The notes: a model not told the origin generated them from the letters alone. A stretch of DNA of 64,000 nucleotides from Anaerovibrio sp. JC8 (GCF_002100115.1 NZ_ANBM01000002.1:186001-250000), one strand, 5' to 3'; positions 16,052-24,925 are shown, numbered from the stretch's first letter. Numbers and translations are program-made.

Positions 16052-17002
16052 ATGAAAAAGAGTGTTGAAATTATCGGTTTACCAGTCATCAGTATTACTG
16101 AGGGCCGTGAACTGGGCATGAGCAAGGGCCTGCTGGTTGATGCCAAGAATGGCGCCATTGCAGCCATTATCATCGAGGACGAAGATTGGTACAGAGGCGT
16201 AAAGCTCCTGCCATATTCCTCTGTTGTAGCTATCGGTGAGGATGCCGTTACTGTTATTAACAGCGAGACCATTCTTACCCTTGAAAACGCCGGCGACTAT
16301 GAGACCATGATGGACGAAAACGTAAAGGTTATCGGCACCAAGGCCATCACCAAGTCCGGTACCATTCAGGGTAATGTAGTTGAAATCTATGTTGGTGAAG
16401 GCGGCAAGATCGAGAAGTGCGAAATCGAAGCAGCTGACGGCAGCCTGTCTGAGATCTTCTCTGACCAGATCTCCATCTTTGGTAAGCAGGTAACCATCAT
16501 CGATTCCGACGCGGAAAAAAAAACTGATGAATTAAGTGCTGCTCCAGTTGAAGCTGCACCAGAAGCTCCTGCAGAGGCTGAGCCGGTTGCAGAGGAGCCT
16601 GTTGCTGAGCCAGAGGCTGAAGCCGTAGAGGAAACTGCTGAGGAGCCAGCTCCAGAGCCAGAGGCTGTTGAGGAAGCTGTTGAAGAACCAGCTCCAGAGC
16701 CAGAGGTTGAGGAACCAGCTGAGGAGCCAACTCCTGAGCCAGAGCCTGAAGTAGAGGAACCAGTTGAGGAGCCAGCCCCAGAACCAGAGGCTGCACCAGC
16801 TCCGGACCCTGTTCATCAGGCTGCGAACAATACTACTATCGACAGACAGCGCAAGTTTATCCTTGGCAAGACTGCACGTCGTACCCTGACCTCCCCAACC
16901 GGTGTCGTTATCGTAAACGAGGGCGACCCTATTACTGAGGAGGTTATCCAGAGAGCTCAGCTCTCCAATATGTTCGTTCCTCTTACACTGAACGTTCAGT
17001 AA
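16052..17002 (+). CDS. PRC-barrel domain protein with Glu/Pro-rich linker
   Basis: 316 residues from ATG 16052 (TAGGGAGGA upstream). Residues about 1-80 and 85-155 look like two PRC-barrel modules (VIGLPVISITEGRELG-like start; KVIGTKAITKSGTIQG). A Pro/Glu/Ala linker covers about 165-258, and a conserved-looking C-terminal segment (about 265-316: KFILGKTARRTLTSPTG, EGDPITEEVIQRA) follows. There is no signal peptide, so it is cytoplasmic unless tethered. PRC barrels occur in RNA-processing and envelope-associated proteins. Co-transcription with the membrane-TPR protein suggests they bind each other or the same partner. A terminator follows. Confidence 0.8.
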   Translation: MKKSVEIIGLPVISITEGRELGMSKGLLVDAKNGAIAAIIIEDEDWYRGVKLLPYSSVVAIGEDAVTVINSETILTLENAGDYETMMDENVKVIGTKAITKSGTIQGNVVEIYVGEGGKIEKCEIEAADGSLSEIFSDQISIFGKQVTIIDSDAEKKTDELSAAPVEAAPEAPAEAEPVAEEPVAEPEAEAVEETAEEPAPEPEAVEEAVEEPAPEPEVEEPAEEPTPEPEPEVEEPVEEPAPEPEAAPAPDPVHQAANNTTIDRQRKFILGKTARRTLTSPTGVVIVNEGDPITEEVIQRAQLSNMFVPLTLNVQ

Positions 17003-17020
17003 TATTTATCCAGTAAGTTC

Positions 17021-17055
17021 AATGAGCATTGACCTGTGTCAATGCTCATTTTTTT
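17021..17055 (+). terminator. Terminator between the PRC-barrel gene and metY
   Basis: Perfect 12-base stem (17021-17032 with 17039-17050), six-base loop, then a T run. It ends 16 bases before the metY start codon, leaving no room for a separate promoter. Confidence 0.88.
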
Positions 17056-17070
17056 GAAAGGGGTTTATAA

Positions 17071-18357
17071 ATGAATCAGGATTATTCCATCAACACCAGA
17101 TGCGTGCAGGCCGGCTATACTCCGGGGAACGGCGAGCCACGCCAGATACCGATAATTCAGTCCACTACCTTTAAATATGATACCAGTGAGGATATGGGCA
17201 AGCTCTTTGATCTGGAGGCCACAGGCTACTTCTACTCCCGCCTGCAAAATCCTACCTGCGACACGGTGGCAGCCAAAATCTGCAATTTAGAGGGTGGCAG
17301 CGCTGCCATGCTTACCTCCTCCGGCCAGGCGGCCAACTTCTTCGCCATCTTTAATATCTGCGAAGCCGGAAGTCACATTGTGGCATCTTCCTCCATTTAC
17401 GGCGGCACCTTCAACCTCATTGCAGTTACCTTAGCCAAGATGGGCATCGAATCCACCTTTGTTTCTCCGGATGCCAGTGAGGAAGAGCTGTCCGCAGCCT
17501 TCAAGGAAAATACTAGGGCCATGTTTGGCGAAACCATTGCCAACCCTGCTCTCACAGTTCTGGACATTGAGAAATTTGCCAAGGTGGCCCATGCCCACGG
17601 CGTACCACTTATTGTGGACAATACCTTCCCTACCCCTGTAAATTGCCGTCCAATCGAATGGGGTGCTGATATTGTAACCCATTCCACCACCAAATACATG
17701 GATGGTCACGGGGCAGCTGTAGGCGGTGCCATTATTGACTCCGGAAAGTTTGACTGGATGGCCCACAAGGATAAGTTCCCGGGCCTCACCGCTCCTGACG
17801 AATCCTATCACGGACTGGTTTATGCAGAAAAGTTTGGCCAGGAGGGTGCCTTTATCACCAAGGCCACCGTTCAGCTCATGCGTGATTTGGGCTGCGTTCA
17901 GTCCCCTCAGAGTGCCTTTATGCTGAATCTCGGTCTGGAATCCCTCCATGTACGCATGGCCCGTCACGTGGAAAACGGCCAGGCAGTGGCTGAATTTCTG
18001 GAAAGCCAGCCACAGGTGGTTTCCGTAAACTATCCGGGGCTTAAATCCAACAAATACAACGGCCTTGCCCAGAAATATCTGCCACAGGGTGGCTGCGGTG
18101 TTGTATCCTTTGAATTGAAGGGTGGCCGCAAAGCCGCAGAGGCCTTCATGAAGAATCTGAAGCTGGCTGCCATTGAAACCCATGTGGCTGATGCCCGCAC
18201 CTGCTGTCTGAACCCTGCCACCTCCACCCATCGTCAGCTTACAGAGGAGCAGCTCATTGAAGCCGGTATCCCTGCCGGTCTGGTGCGCATGTCCTGCGGC
18301 CTGGAAGATAAGAAGGACCTTATTGCCGACCTGAAACAGGCTTTGGCCGCCATCTAA
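17071..18357 (+). CDS. metY: O-acetylhomoserine sulfhydrylase
   Basis: 428 residues, the length of MetY/O-acetylhomoserine aminocarboxypropyltransferase rather than the ~380 of MetB/MetC. PLP enzyme making homocysteine from O-acetylhomoserine and sulfide. The PLP lysine is in HSTTKYMDGHG; SSIYGGT and YSRLQNPT are Cys/Met-metabolism family motifs. The ribosome site GAAAGGGG precedes ATG 17071. A strong terminator ends 16 bases upstream, so expression may depend on read-through or regulated attenuation; no S-box or T-box is seen. Confidence 0.93.
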   Translation: MNQDYSINTRCVQAGYTPGNGEPRQIPIIQSTTFKYDTSEDMGKLFDLEATGYFYSRLQNPTCDTVAAKICNLEGGSAAMLTSSGQAANFFAIFNICEAGSHIVASSSIYGGTFNLIAVTLAKMGIESTFVSPDASEEELSAAFKENTRAMFGETIANPALTVLDIEKFAKVAHAHGVPLIVDNTFPTPVNCRPIEWGADIVTHSTTKYMDGHGAAVGGAIIDSGKFDWMAHKDKFPGLTAPDESYHGLVYAEKFGQEGAFITKATVQLMRDLGCVQSPQSAFMLNLGLESLHVRMARHVENGQAVAEFLESQPQVVSVNYPGLKSNKYNGLAQKYLPQGGCGVVSFELKGGRKAAEAFMKNLKLAAIETHVADARTCCLNPATSTHRQLTEEQLIEAGIPAGLVRMSCGLEDKKDLIADLKQALAAI

Positions 18358-18374
18358 ATTATTTTAAACAAATT

Positions 18375-18417
18375 AAAAAGCTAAGGTATGTAATTAATAC
18401 ATTACCTTAGCTTTTTT
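18375..18417. terminator. Bidirectional terminator after metY
   Basis: Stem AAAAAGCTAAGGTA (18375-18388) with TACCTTAGCTTTTT (18403-18416), T runs on both strands, between convergent metY and the symporter gene. Confidence 0.88.
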
Positions 18418-18438
18418 GTTGCATCATCTAATATGTAA

Positions 18439-19881
18439 TTAAATCAGGCGCTTGTGGGCATAGTCGGTGGATTCAAGGTTCAAATCTACCTTTTCGCCCT
18501 TTCTTTCCCTTACAACTACCCTATCTTCGTAATCAAAGCACTCCCGGGCCACATCCTTGCTGAGCCATAACAGGCAGATCAGATTCGGAATGGCCATGAG
18601 GCCGTTGGCAGTATCGGAGAAATCCCATACCATGTCCAGGGCCTGGGTGGCACCGATATAGGTGACAAAAGCATAAATTGTACGGTACATAACGATCAGA
18701 TCGTGGTTGTCCCACAGATATTCCAGTGACTTTTCACCGTAATACTCCCAGCCAAGAATGGTGGAGAAGGCAAAGAGAGCCAAGGAACAGGAAATGATAA
18801 CCCTGGCATGCTCACCAAAGACGGTGGAAAAGGCCAGAATTGTCAGATGGGCACCGGACACAGCCTTGCCGGTTTCAGGATCAATGGTTCCCAGAGCACC
18901 GGATGAGGCAATAACCAGACCGGTCAGTACGCAGATAATCATGGTATCAAAGAAGGTACCAGTCATATTTACATAGCCCTGACGGGATGGGTGGTCAGTT
19001 CTGGCTGCTGCAGCTGCAATAGGAGCAGAACCAAGACCGGCCTCATTGGAGAATACACCACGGGCCACACCCCAGCGAAGGGCTGACATCATGGAAGCCA
19101 CAATGGAACCGCCTACACCACCGGCCATGGCAGATGGTGAAAAGGCCATGGCGAAAATCTCGGAGATGCCGGCCGGAAGGTTGCCTGCATTAACAATAAT
19201 AACCACAAGGGCCACTACCATATAAAAGGCCGCCATAACCGGCACCACAATACTGGATACCACACCGATGGAATGAACACCCTTGGCCAGAACCACAATG
19301 GTCAGTATTACCAATATGGCACCTACAAAGGCCGGCTCCACCCCGAAGCTGGAATTAAAGGCAGCAGCAATGGAGTTGGCCTGGGTCATGTTGCCGATAC
19401 CAAAGGAAGCGCATACTGCAAAAAAGGCAAAGAGGGTTGCCATGGTTTTACCAACGAAGCCGCCAATACCGTTTTTCATGGCATACATAGGGCCACCGGC
19501 CATCTCACCCCGGTTGTTGTTTTCCCGGTATTTTACAGCCAGAACAGATTCGGCATATTTGGTGGAAAGACCAAAGGCGGCGGAAATCCACATCCACACC
19601 AAAGCACCCGGTCCACCCAAAACCATGGCGGTTGCCACACCTACAATGTTACCAGTACCAACTGTAGCCGACAGGGCAATCATCAGTGACTGGAATGGGG
19701 TAACATCACCCTCTGAGGAATCCTTCTTGGCCAAAATCATCTTAATGGCGTAGGGCAGGTTCAGCCACGGCTTAAACTTCAGCCGCACCGTGAGAAAAAC
19801 ACCGGTACCTACCAACAGGGTCAGCATAACCGGACCCCAAACAAAGTCGTTTACCTGCTTTATCATAAGTCCATAATCCAT
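18439..19881 (-). CDS. Sodium:alanine/glycine symporter (AGCS family)
   Basis: 480 residues from ATG 19881 (AAGGAGGAGAAGG upstream); an in-frame upstream extension is not supported. About ten or more hydrophobic segments and AGCS family motifs: TVGTGNIVGVATA, GGPGALVWMWISA, FSNEAGLGSAPIAAAAA. Imports alanine or glycine with Na+ across the inner membrane. Own promoter upstream. Confidence 0.93.
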   Translation of the reverse strand: MDYGLMIKQVNDFVWGPVMLTLLVGTGVFLTVRLKFKPWLNLPYAIKMILAKKDSSEGDVTPFQSLMIALSATVGTGNIVGVATAMVLGGPGALVWMWISAAFGLSTKYAESVLAVKYRENNNRGEMAGGPMYAMKNGIGGFVGKTMATLFAFFAVCASFGIGNMTQANSIAAAFNSSFGVEPAFVGAILVILTIVVLAKGVHSIGVVSSIVVPVMAAFYMVVALVVIIVNAGNLPAGISEIFAMAFSPSAMAGGVGGSIVASMMSALRWGVARGVFSNEAGLGSAPIAAAAARTDHPSRQGYVNMTGTFFDTMIICVLTGLVIASSGALGTIDPETGKAVSGAHLTILAFSTVFGEHARVIISCSLALFAFSTILGWEYYGEKSLEYLWDNHDLIVMYRTIYAFVTYIGATQALDMVWDFSDTANGLMAIPNLICLLWLSKDVARECFDYEDRVVVRERKGEKVDLNLESTDYAHKRLI

Positions 19882-19983
19882 ACCTTCTCCTCCTTGAAAA
19901 AAAGGTGCAAAAAAATACCGCAACCCCGGCACACGCCGGCGTCACGGGCTTCATTGCCCAACATTTATAAATGCTATAGTGAA

Positions 19984-20012
19984 AGTATAGTACGAAACCT
20001 TATTTTTGTAAA
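19984..20012 (-). promoter_or_regulatory. Promoter of the AGCS symporter
   Basis: Minus strand TTTACA (20007-20012), 17 bases, TATACT (19984-19989), about 100 bases before ATG 19881. Confidence 0.65.
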
Positions 20013-20177
20013 GTATGAGTCGAAAAATATTTCAAATTTCGAATTATGTAAAGAAAAATTTAAATTAAACTTTTCATATATTAGGTATGTTTCAGTATGG
20101 CTAAAAAGAATCAGTGGAGAATTGTTTTGTATTAGTCATGATTTTATTGTTTTGAATTGTCTGACATATAATAATAC

Positions 20178-20278
20178 AAAAAGAAAAAGGCGGATTTCTA
20201 ATCCGCCTTTGCTTAGGTCCGTGACGTACGCCGTAATATCTCCACATAAAACGGCGAGGCCACCTCTCCTGACCTTGT
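20178..20278 (-). ncRNA. Candidate small structured RNA, about 100 nt
   Basis: A perfect promoter (TTGACA-17-TATAAT, 20285-20313) is followed within about 70 bases by a strong terminator (11-base stem, 20186-20210, then a T-rich tract on the minus strand), with no credible reading frame between. The transcript can pair AGGTC/GACCT (20271-20275 with 20215-20219) enclosing a CGCCGT/ACGGCG hairpin (20229-20234 with 20251-20256). I cannot match it to SRP RNA, 6S RNA or a known riboswitch. It could be a trans-acting RNA or a leader for the symporter, but the symporter has its own promoter. Bases 20013-20177 show nothing else recognisable. Confidence 0.6.
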
Positions 20279-20284
20279 GTATAC

Positions 20285-20313
20285 ATTATACGGCTCTCAT
20301 ATACCCATGTCAA
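20285..20313 (-). promoter_or_regulatory. Consensus promoter of the small RNA
   Basis: Minus strand TTGACA (20308-20313), 17 bases, TATAAT (20285-20290); no gene start follows within 300 bases. Confidence 0.85.
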
Positions 20314-20376
20314 GTAATAAAAACAAGATTTTTCAAAAATAAATAGGACTTTTTGCTAATGTTTTTTCAGAATTAG

Positions 20377-21639
20377 TTACACTTGTTTACTATTAGTCAA
20401 TACAAAAGAATCCATCACCTGTCCATCGGGGAGATAACATTGTACTATAATGTCCTCACTGGTTGCCCTAATTGTCAGATAATTATCCGTTTCCGGCTGA
20501 GGCAGCATTACCTTGTCAAACCGCTCTGTACGGGGCACCCCATAGCGGCAGTTGCCCGCCACGCCTGTATCTATGTACACCGGGCCGTGATCCGAGGGCT
20601 CAAAGTTGAATATGTGGTTATGGCGTCTGTAGGTGTGCTGATGGGCTGTAAACACCAGATGAATTCCCAGCTCATCGAAGTATGGCATGAAGCGTCTGCC
20701 CACCTCATCTATGTCCGCCAGGGGCTCAGGACTCCCAAGATTATCATAATTAATGACGTCCTTGTGCATGAGCACCACCCGCCACGGCTTCTCGGTGGCC
20801 TCCACATCCTGACGCAGCCACTGCAGCTGCTGCTCCATCATTCCCGGCTTTATTGGGTCCAGCTCCTCAAACTGGGTGTTCAGCACAATAAAATGCACCG
20901 GCCCATAATCGAAGGAATAATAGTAACGCTGGAATCCGTTGCTGTTATTGTCCGGCACCGCAAAGAAATTCAAAAAGGCGTGGGGCACACGGCATTTCCA
21001 GTTAAGGTCGTAGGTTTCGTGATTTCCCATAAGGGGCACAAAAATCCTTGACGGCATATAGGCACCTATGGCATTAAACCACTGGCGCCACTGATAGGCC
21101 GCCTCACCGTTATCCACCAGATCCCCCATATTAATGAAGAGATTAATATTCGGATTGGCATTAAAGGCACCGGAGGCCACCTTTTTCCAGGTTTCGTAGC
21201 CATCAGAGCATTGGGAGTCAGGAAAAATCAGGGCTTCCATGGTATCACTGCCACTGGTGGACAATGGATACCAGGGGGTAGTGGCCCCATCCTGAACTAT
21301 CTGATAGGTATACTGGCTTTGTGGCTTCAGATTATTAACGAGAACCCTGTTGATGTAAAAAGCTTCCCCATCATCCTGAAACAAGCCACCGCTCCCCATG
21401 TAATTTTTTACATTGCCGGCGGCATCCCTTATCTGTACCCTAAGGCTGGCGTGGGGATTACGGGATTGCCACATTATGGTGCGGGAACTGCTGCTGTCCT
21501 TTGTTATGAGCTGCCGTGGCATATAAATGTCGCTGCCGGCGGCTGCCGCCTGACTTTTGGTGAATTTCCCCATAATGGCAGAAAAGATTCCCGCCAGAGA
21601 AAACTTTAAAAATGAACGTCGGTTAATTTTTGAAGGCAT
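20377..21639 (-). CDS. Tat-exported purple-acid-phosphatase-like metallophosphoesterase
   Basis: 420 residues. The Tat signal NRRSFLKFSLAG lies at residues 5-17. A fibronectin-like purple acid phosphatase N-terminal domain (about 40-130) is followed by a calcineurin-like metallophosphoesterase domain (about 130-400) with GDLVDNG, GNHETYD, LMHKD and TAHQHTYRR metal ligands. Acts outside the inner membrane on phosphate esters; substrate unknown. Monocistronic, with CAGGAGG before the ATG. Confidence 0.9.
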   Translation of the reverse strand: MPSKINRRSFLKFSLAGIFSAIMGKFTKSQAAAAGSDIYMPRQLITKDSSSSRTIMWQSRNPHASLRVQIRDAAGNVKNYMGSGGLFQDDGEAFYINRVLVNNLKPQSQYTYQIVQDGATTPWYPLSTSGSDTMEALIFPDSQCSDGYETWKKVASGAFNANPNINLFINMGDLVDNGEAAYQWRQWFNAIGAYMPSRIFVPLMGNHETYDLNWKCRVPHAFLNFFAVPDNNSNGFQRYYYSFDYGPVHFIVLNTQFEELDPIKPGMMEQQLQWLRQDVEATEKPWRVVLMHKDVINYDNLGSPEPLADIDEVGRRFMPYFDELGIHLVFTAHQHTYRRHNHIFNFEPSDHGPVYIDTGVAGNCRYGVPRTERFDKVMLPQPETDNYLTIRATSEDIIVQCYLPDGQVMDSFVLTNSKQV

Positions 21640-21674
21640 AGGGTAACCTCCTGTAGTTGGTCATGATTCAAGAA

Positions 21675-22310
21675 TTATTCCAGCTCACTTAAATGATTAA
21701 CTATCTGAACTGACGGGTAAGGGGCAAATGCCTCTTTTACAGTATTTCCCGTAAGGACGGCAGCAAAATCCACCCCGGCATTTTGGGCCGCCCCGGCATC
21801 GTAGAGACTATCTCCCACGTAGATTATGTCCTCCAGTGCCGCCCCGGTGCGCTGAATGGCCATGTTTATGCCCTGAGGGTCCGGCTTGCTGGCGGTGGTA
21901 TCCTCACTGCCGATAATAAAATCTATAAGGTGCTCATAGCCGTCCTGCTGGAATTTTTCCTCGATCCGATGGCGGGTCTTGGTGGAGATAATTCCCACGG
22001 TACAGCCCGCTGCTTTCAGCTTCTCCAGAGTGGCAATGGTATCCGGAAAAAACTCCGTATTGGGGGTCATTAATTCCGCCGCATACTTCTTGTAAATGGT
22101 AAGAAAGCGGCGCTTTTCCCCTAAATCGGTAATACCGCTGACCCGGGTAATGGCGTCCAGCATTGGCATGCCAATGGTGAGCTTCATTTCGTCCCAGGGC
22201 TTTTGGGGCAGGTTCAGCTCCTCCAAAGTCTTTATGAAGCAGCCCACAATGCCCTTTTCGGAGTTTACCAGAGTGTAGTCAAAATCAAAAAAATAATACT
22301 TATATTTCAT
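21675..22310 (-). CDS. HAD-superfamily phosphatase, phosphoglycolate phosphatase-like
   Basis: 211 residues starting at ATG 22310 (GGAAAAAG upstream; the longer frame begins with TTG and lacks a site). HAD motifs: I, FFDFDYTLV; II, IISTK; III, lysine in SKPDPQG; IV, IYVGDSLYD. An alpha-helical cap lies between motifs I and II as in Gph/PpaX. Probably a small-metabolite phosphatase. Confidence 0.88.
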   Translation of the reverse strand: MKYKYYFFDFDYTLVNSEKGIVGCFIKTLEELNLPQKPWDEMKLTIGMPMLDAITRVSGITDLGEKRRFLTIYKKYAAELMTPNTEFFPDTIATLEKLKAAGCTVGIISTKTRHRIEEKFQQDGYEHLIDFIIGSEDTTASKPDPQGINMAIQRTGAALEDIIYVGDSLYDAGAAQNAGVDFAAVLTGNTVKEAFAPYPSVQIVNHLSELE

Positions 22311-22364
22311 GCAGCTTTTTCCTTTTCCAGCCAATTGGCGTATAATCTATATCATAGTGTATAT

Positions 22365-22508
22365 TATAACGCCATTGTTCAAATTTTTCTTCTTTCAGAA
22401 GAAAAATCTTCCAATTAGCGTTTCAACGAGCTGGGAGATATGCTCGCCAGCTGTTGCAGTTTGTTTTCCCCACCTAAAGAGGTGGGGGACATCTTAAAGC
22501 TCGTTATA
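22365..22508 (+). repeat. TATAACG-ended palindromic element, family 1, copy A
   Basis: 144 bases bounded by TATAACG and CGTTATA. Left half: hairpin ATTTTTCTTC/GAAGAAAAAT enclosed by AACGC and AGCGTT. Right half: outer AACGAGCT/AGCTCGTT enclosing CCCCACCT/AGGTGGGG. No reading frame. Lies between the divergent HAD and thioesterase genes. Confidence 0.9.
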
Positions 22509-22546
22509 TCACAGGTAACAAAAAGAAAATCAGCGAGGTATTACAA

Positions 22547-22981
22547 ATGACAGACAGTATCGTAAACAGACTTACCAAGCATCTGCGGCTTTTTTACAAG
22601 GATAATCCTTATGTGGAACTTTTAAACATTTGGGTGGACAATGTGGAGGAGGGTGAGGTCACCCTGGAAATGAAAATCGACCGGAAGCACACCAATTTCT
22701 ACGAAATGTCCCACGGTGGGGCCCTGATGAGCCTGGCAGATACTGCCATGGGTGCCGCCTGCCTTTCCCACAACAAAAAGGTGGTTACCCTGTCCTTCAA
22801 TATGAACTTTATCAAGGGAGTGCCTCTGGGGGAAAAGCTCATTGCAGTGGGCAAGGTGGTGCATAACGGCTCCCGCACCATGATGTGCGAAACAGAACTG
22901 AAAAATGAGGATGGGAAGCTCTTCTGCAAGGCCAGCGGCAGCTTTTTCGTCATCGGCAAATTGCTGGCAGAAAGCAACTAA
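22547..22981 (+). CDS. PaaI-family hotdog thioesterase
   Basis: 144 residues, single hotdog domain with the PaaI/YdiI motif HGGALMSLADTAMG (about 61-74). Hydrolyses acyl- or aryl-CoA thioesters; the physiological substrate cannot be told. The ribosome site GCGAGG lies 9 bases before ATG 22547. A family 1 repeat lies 38 bases upstream of the gene, and a family 2 long-hairpin repeat follows it. Confidence 0.88.
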   Translation: MTDSIVNRLTKHLRLFYKDNPYVELLNIWVDNVEEGEVTLEMKIDRKHTNFYEMSHGGALMSLADTAMGAACLSHNKKVVTLSFNMNFIKGVPLGEKLIAVGKVVHNGSRTMMCETELKNEDGKLFCKASGSFFVIGKLLAESN

Positions 22982-23029
22982 GGGCAACGCAAGACTAAAA
23001 TCAAGAACAGTACCAAATATAGTAAAAAT

Positions 23030-23208
23030 AAAGCTGGGGCGTGACTAGAGCAATAGAAACCGGAGCGTAAGAAACTTTTTCTTGTATTACCTATATATTA
23101 GTGAGGAAAATTACTTGTTTGAGCGAAGCGAGTTGTAATTTTACTCACTATATAAGTACAAGAAAAAGTTTTAGTGACGGGTTCGTGCTATAGGCACACC
23201 TCAGCTTT
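23030..23208. repeat. Long-hairpin repeat, family 2, copy 2
   Basis: About 179 bases folding as one hairpin: outer arms AAAGCTG/CAGCTTT, then GAAACTTTTTCTTG / CAAGAAAAAGTTTT, then GTGAGGAAAATTA / TAATTTTACTCAC, apical TTTGAGCGAAGCGAGTT. Same inner arms and apex as the copy at 11366-11549, but different outer arms. Lies between convergent genes. Confidence 0.85.
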
Positions 23209-23250
23209 TATTTACTGTCTTTTATTCAGTTTTATGACTTTGGCAATATA

Positions 23251-23700
23251 TTAACCGATTTTATGGCTTTCCTCTGCTTCCTTAAAGGCCTCCTCCAGTG
23301 TATGCCAGGAAAGCACCGCACACTTCACCCGTGCCGGCATATTGGAGATATTTTTCAGGGCGAAGGCCTCGTCCAGCTCCTCCTCTTCCTCCTCCGACAG
23401 GGTCTCCCGCTTAATCATGCGGAGAAACAGATTGGCCAGATGCCTAGCCTGTTCCACGGACTCACCCTTTATAAGGTCAATCATGATGGAAGTGGAGGCC
23501 TGGGAAATGGCACAGCCAATGCCCACAAAGGACGCATCCTTAATATAGCCATCCTCCACCTTGAGCTCCAGGGTAATTTCATCCCCGCAGCTGGGATTCC
23601 TGCCCTTAAGGCACATATTTGGACAGTCCAAATGATGCTTATGCTCCGTAGAGCGGCTATGCTCTGAAATCAGTTCTGTATAAATGCTATCAAGCTCCAA
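23251..23700 (-). CDS. sufU: SUF system zinc-dependent sulfurtransferase / scaffold SufU
   Basis: 149 residues with the IscU-like cysteines of SufU: NPSCGDE, GIGCAIS and RVKCAVLSW. In Firmicutes SufU takes persulfide sulfur from SufS. Starts at TTG 23700 inside the end of sufS (11-base overlap), the only in-frame start that keeps the N-terminus. Last gene of sufC-B-D-S-U. Confidence 0.93.
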   Translation of the reverse strand: MELDSIYTELISEHSRSTEHKHHLDCPNMCLKGRNPSCGDEITLELKVEDGYIKDASFVGIGCAISQASTSIMIDLIKGESVEQARHLANLFLRMIKRETLSEEEEEELDEAFALKNISNMPARVKCAVLSWHTLEEAFKEAEESHKIG

Positions 23701-24925
23701 GGCCCAGCACTCCTCTCACCTTTGATAATGCGTCAATAAATTTATCCACGTCTTCCCTGCTGTTGTAGAAATAGAAGCTGGCCCGGCAGGTGGCATTCTG
23801 CTTCAAGTAAATCATCAGTGGCTGGGCACAGTGGTGTCCTGCCCTTATAGCCACACCGTGGGCATCCATAATAGTGGACACATCATGGGGATGTACCTCC
23901 TTCACATTGAAGGTAACTATTCCCGTCTTGTTGTCCCGGGTACTGTCACAGCCATAAAGCTCGATGTAATCCATTTCCTTCATGCGGCCAATGGCGTACT
24001 CCGTCAGCTCCCTTTCCTTCTGTTCAATGTAGTCAAAGCCTACCTTATTAAGGTAATCAATGGCTGCCGAAAGTCCTGCCGCCCCGCCCACATTTTGGGT
24101 GCCTGCCTCAAATTTTGCAGGCAGGGGAGCATAATCAGTGTGCTGCTCCTCCACGTAATCTATCATGTCACCACCCATAAGAAATGGCGGCATATCATTC
24201 AGAAGGTTTTCCTTGCCGTAGAGAACACCGATACCCATAGGGGCCAGCATTTTATGGCCGGAAAAGACGAAGAAATCTGCGTCCATATCCTGTACATCCA
24301 CAGCCATGTGGGGCACGCTCTGGGAGCCGTCCACCACAACTACTGCTCCCACGGCATGGGCCTTGGCAATAATCTCCTTAACAGGATTTACCAGCCCCAG
24401 CACGTTGGAAACCTGGGCCACGGCCACCACCTTGGTTTTACTGGTTATTTTTTCCTCAATATCCTTACGGGAAAGATTGTGGTCAGCCTCCAGATAAATG
24501 TACTTCAGGGTAGCCCCCTTCATCTGGCACACGTACTGCCAGGGCACCAAATTGCTGTGGTGCTCCGAAATGGCAATGAGGACCTCGTCCCCGGTCTGAA
24601 TATGGGAAAGGCCATAGCTGTAGGCCACCAGATTCAGGGATTCCGTGGCATTCTTTGTAAAAATAATCTCATGGGAATATTTGGCATTAATGAATTTCTG
24701 GGTCTTGCTACGGGCATTTTCATAGATGTCCGTAGCCTTAATGCTGAGATCATAGGCCCCGCGGTGGGGATTGGCATTGAAGCTGTCATAATATTCCTCA
24801 ATGGCCTTAATCACCTCCAGAGGCTTCTGGGTGGTGGCCCCATTATCCAGATATACCAAAGGGCTATTCCCCATTGGCTTTCCCAATAAAGGAAAGTCTT
24901 TTTTATATTTCACGTTTTCACTCAT
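23690..24925 (-). CDS. sufS: SUF cysteine desulfurase
   Basis: 411 residues from ATG 24925, which overlaps the sufD stop (ATGAGTGA). Class V aminotransferase fold; PLP lysine in FVFSGHKMLAPMGIG; catalytic cysteine in the RAGHHCAQPLM loop typical of group II SufS. Takes sulfur from cysteine and hands it to SufU. Confidence 0.97.
   Translation of the reverse strand: MSENVKYKKDFPLLGKPMGNSPLVYLDNGATTQKPLEVIKAIEEYYDSFNANPHRGAYDLSIKATDIYENARSKTQKFINAKYSHEIIFTKNATESLNLVAYSYGLSHIQTGDEVLIAISEHHSNLVPWQYVCQMKGATLKYIYLEADHNLSRKDIEEKITSKTKVVAVAQVSNVLGLVNPVKEIIAKAHAVGAVVVVDGSQSVPHMAVDVQDMDADFFVFSGHKMLAPMGIGVLYGKENLLNDMPPFLMGGDMIDYVEEQHTDYAPLPAKFEAGTQNVGGAAGLSAAIDYLNKVGFDYIEQKERELTEYAIGRMKEMDYIELYGCDSTRDNKTGIVTFNVKEVHPHDVSTIMDAHGVAIRAGHHCAQPLMIYLKQNATCRASFYFYNSREDVDKFIDALSKVRGVLGLGA

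Noticed and set aside
20178-20278. Glycine riboswitch upstream of the alanine/glycine symporter
   Set aside because: GGAGAG and GGACC are present, but the conserved glycine-aptamer core (GCCGAAGG, CUCUCAGG) is not, and the symporter has its own promoter after the terminator.
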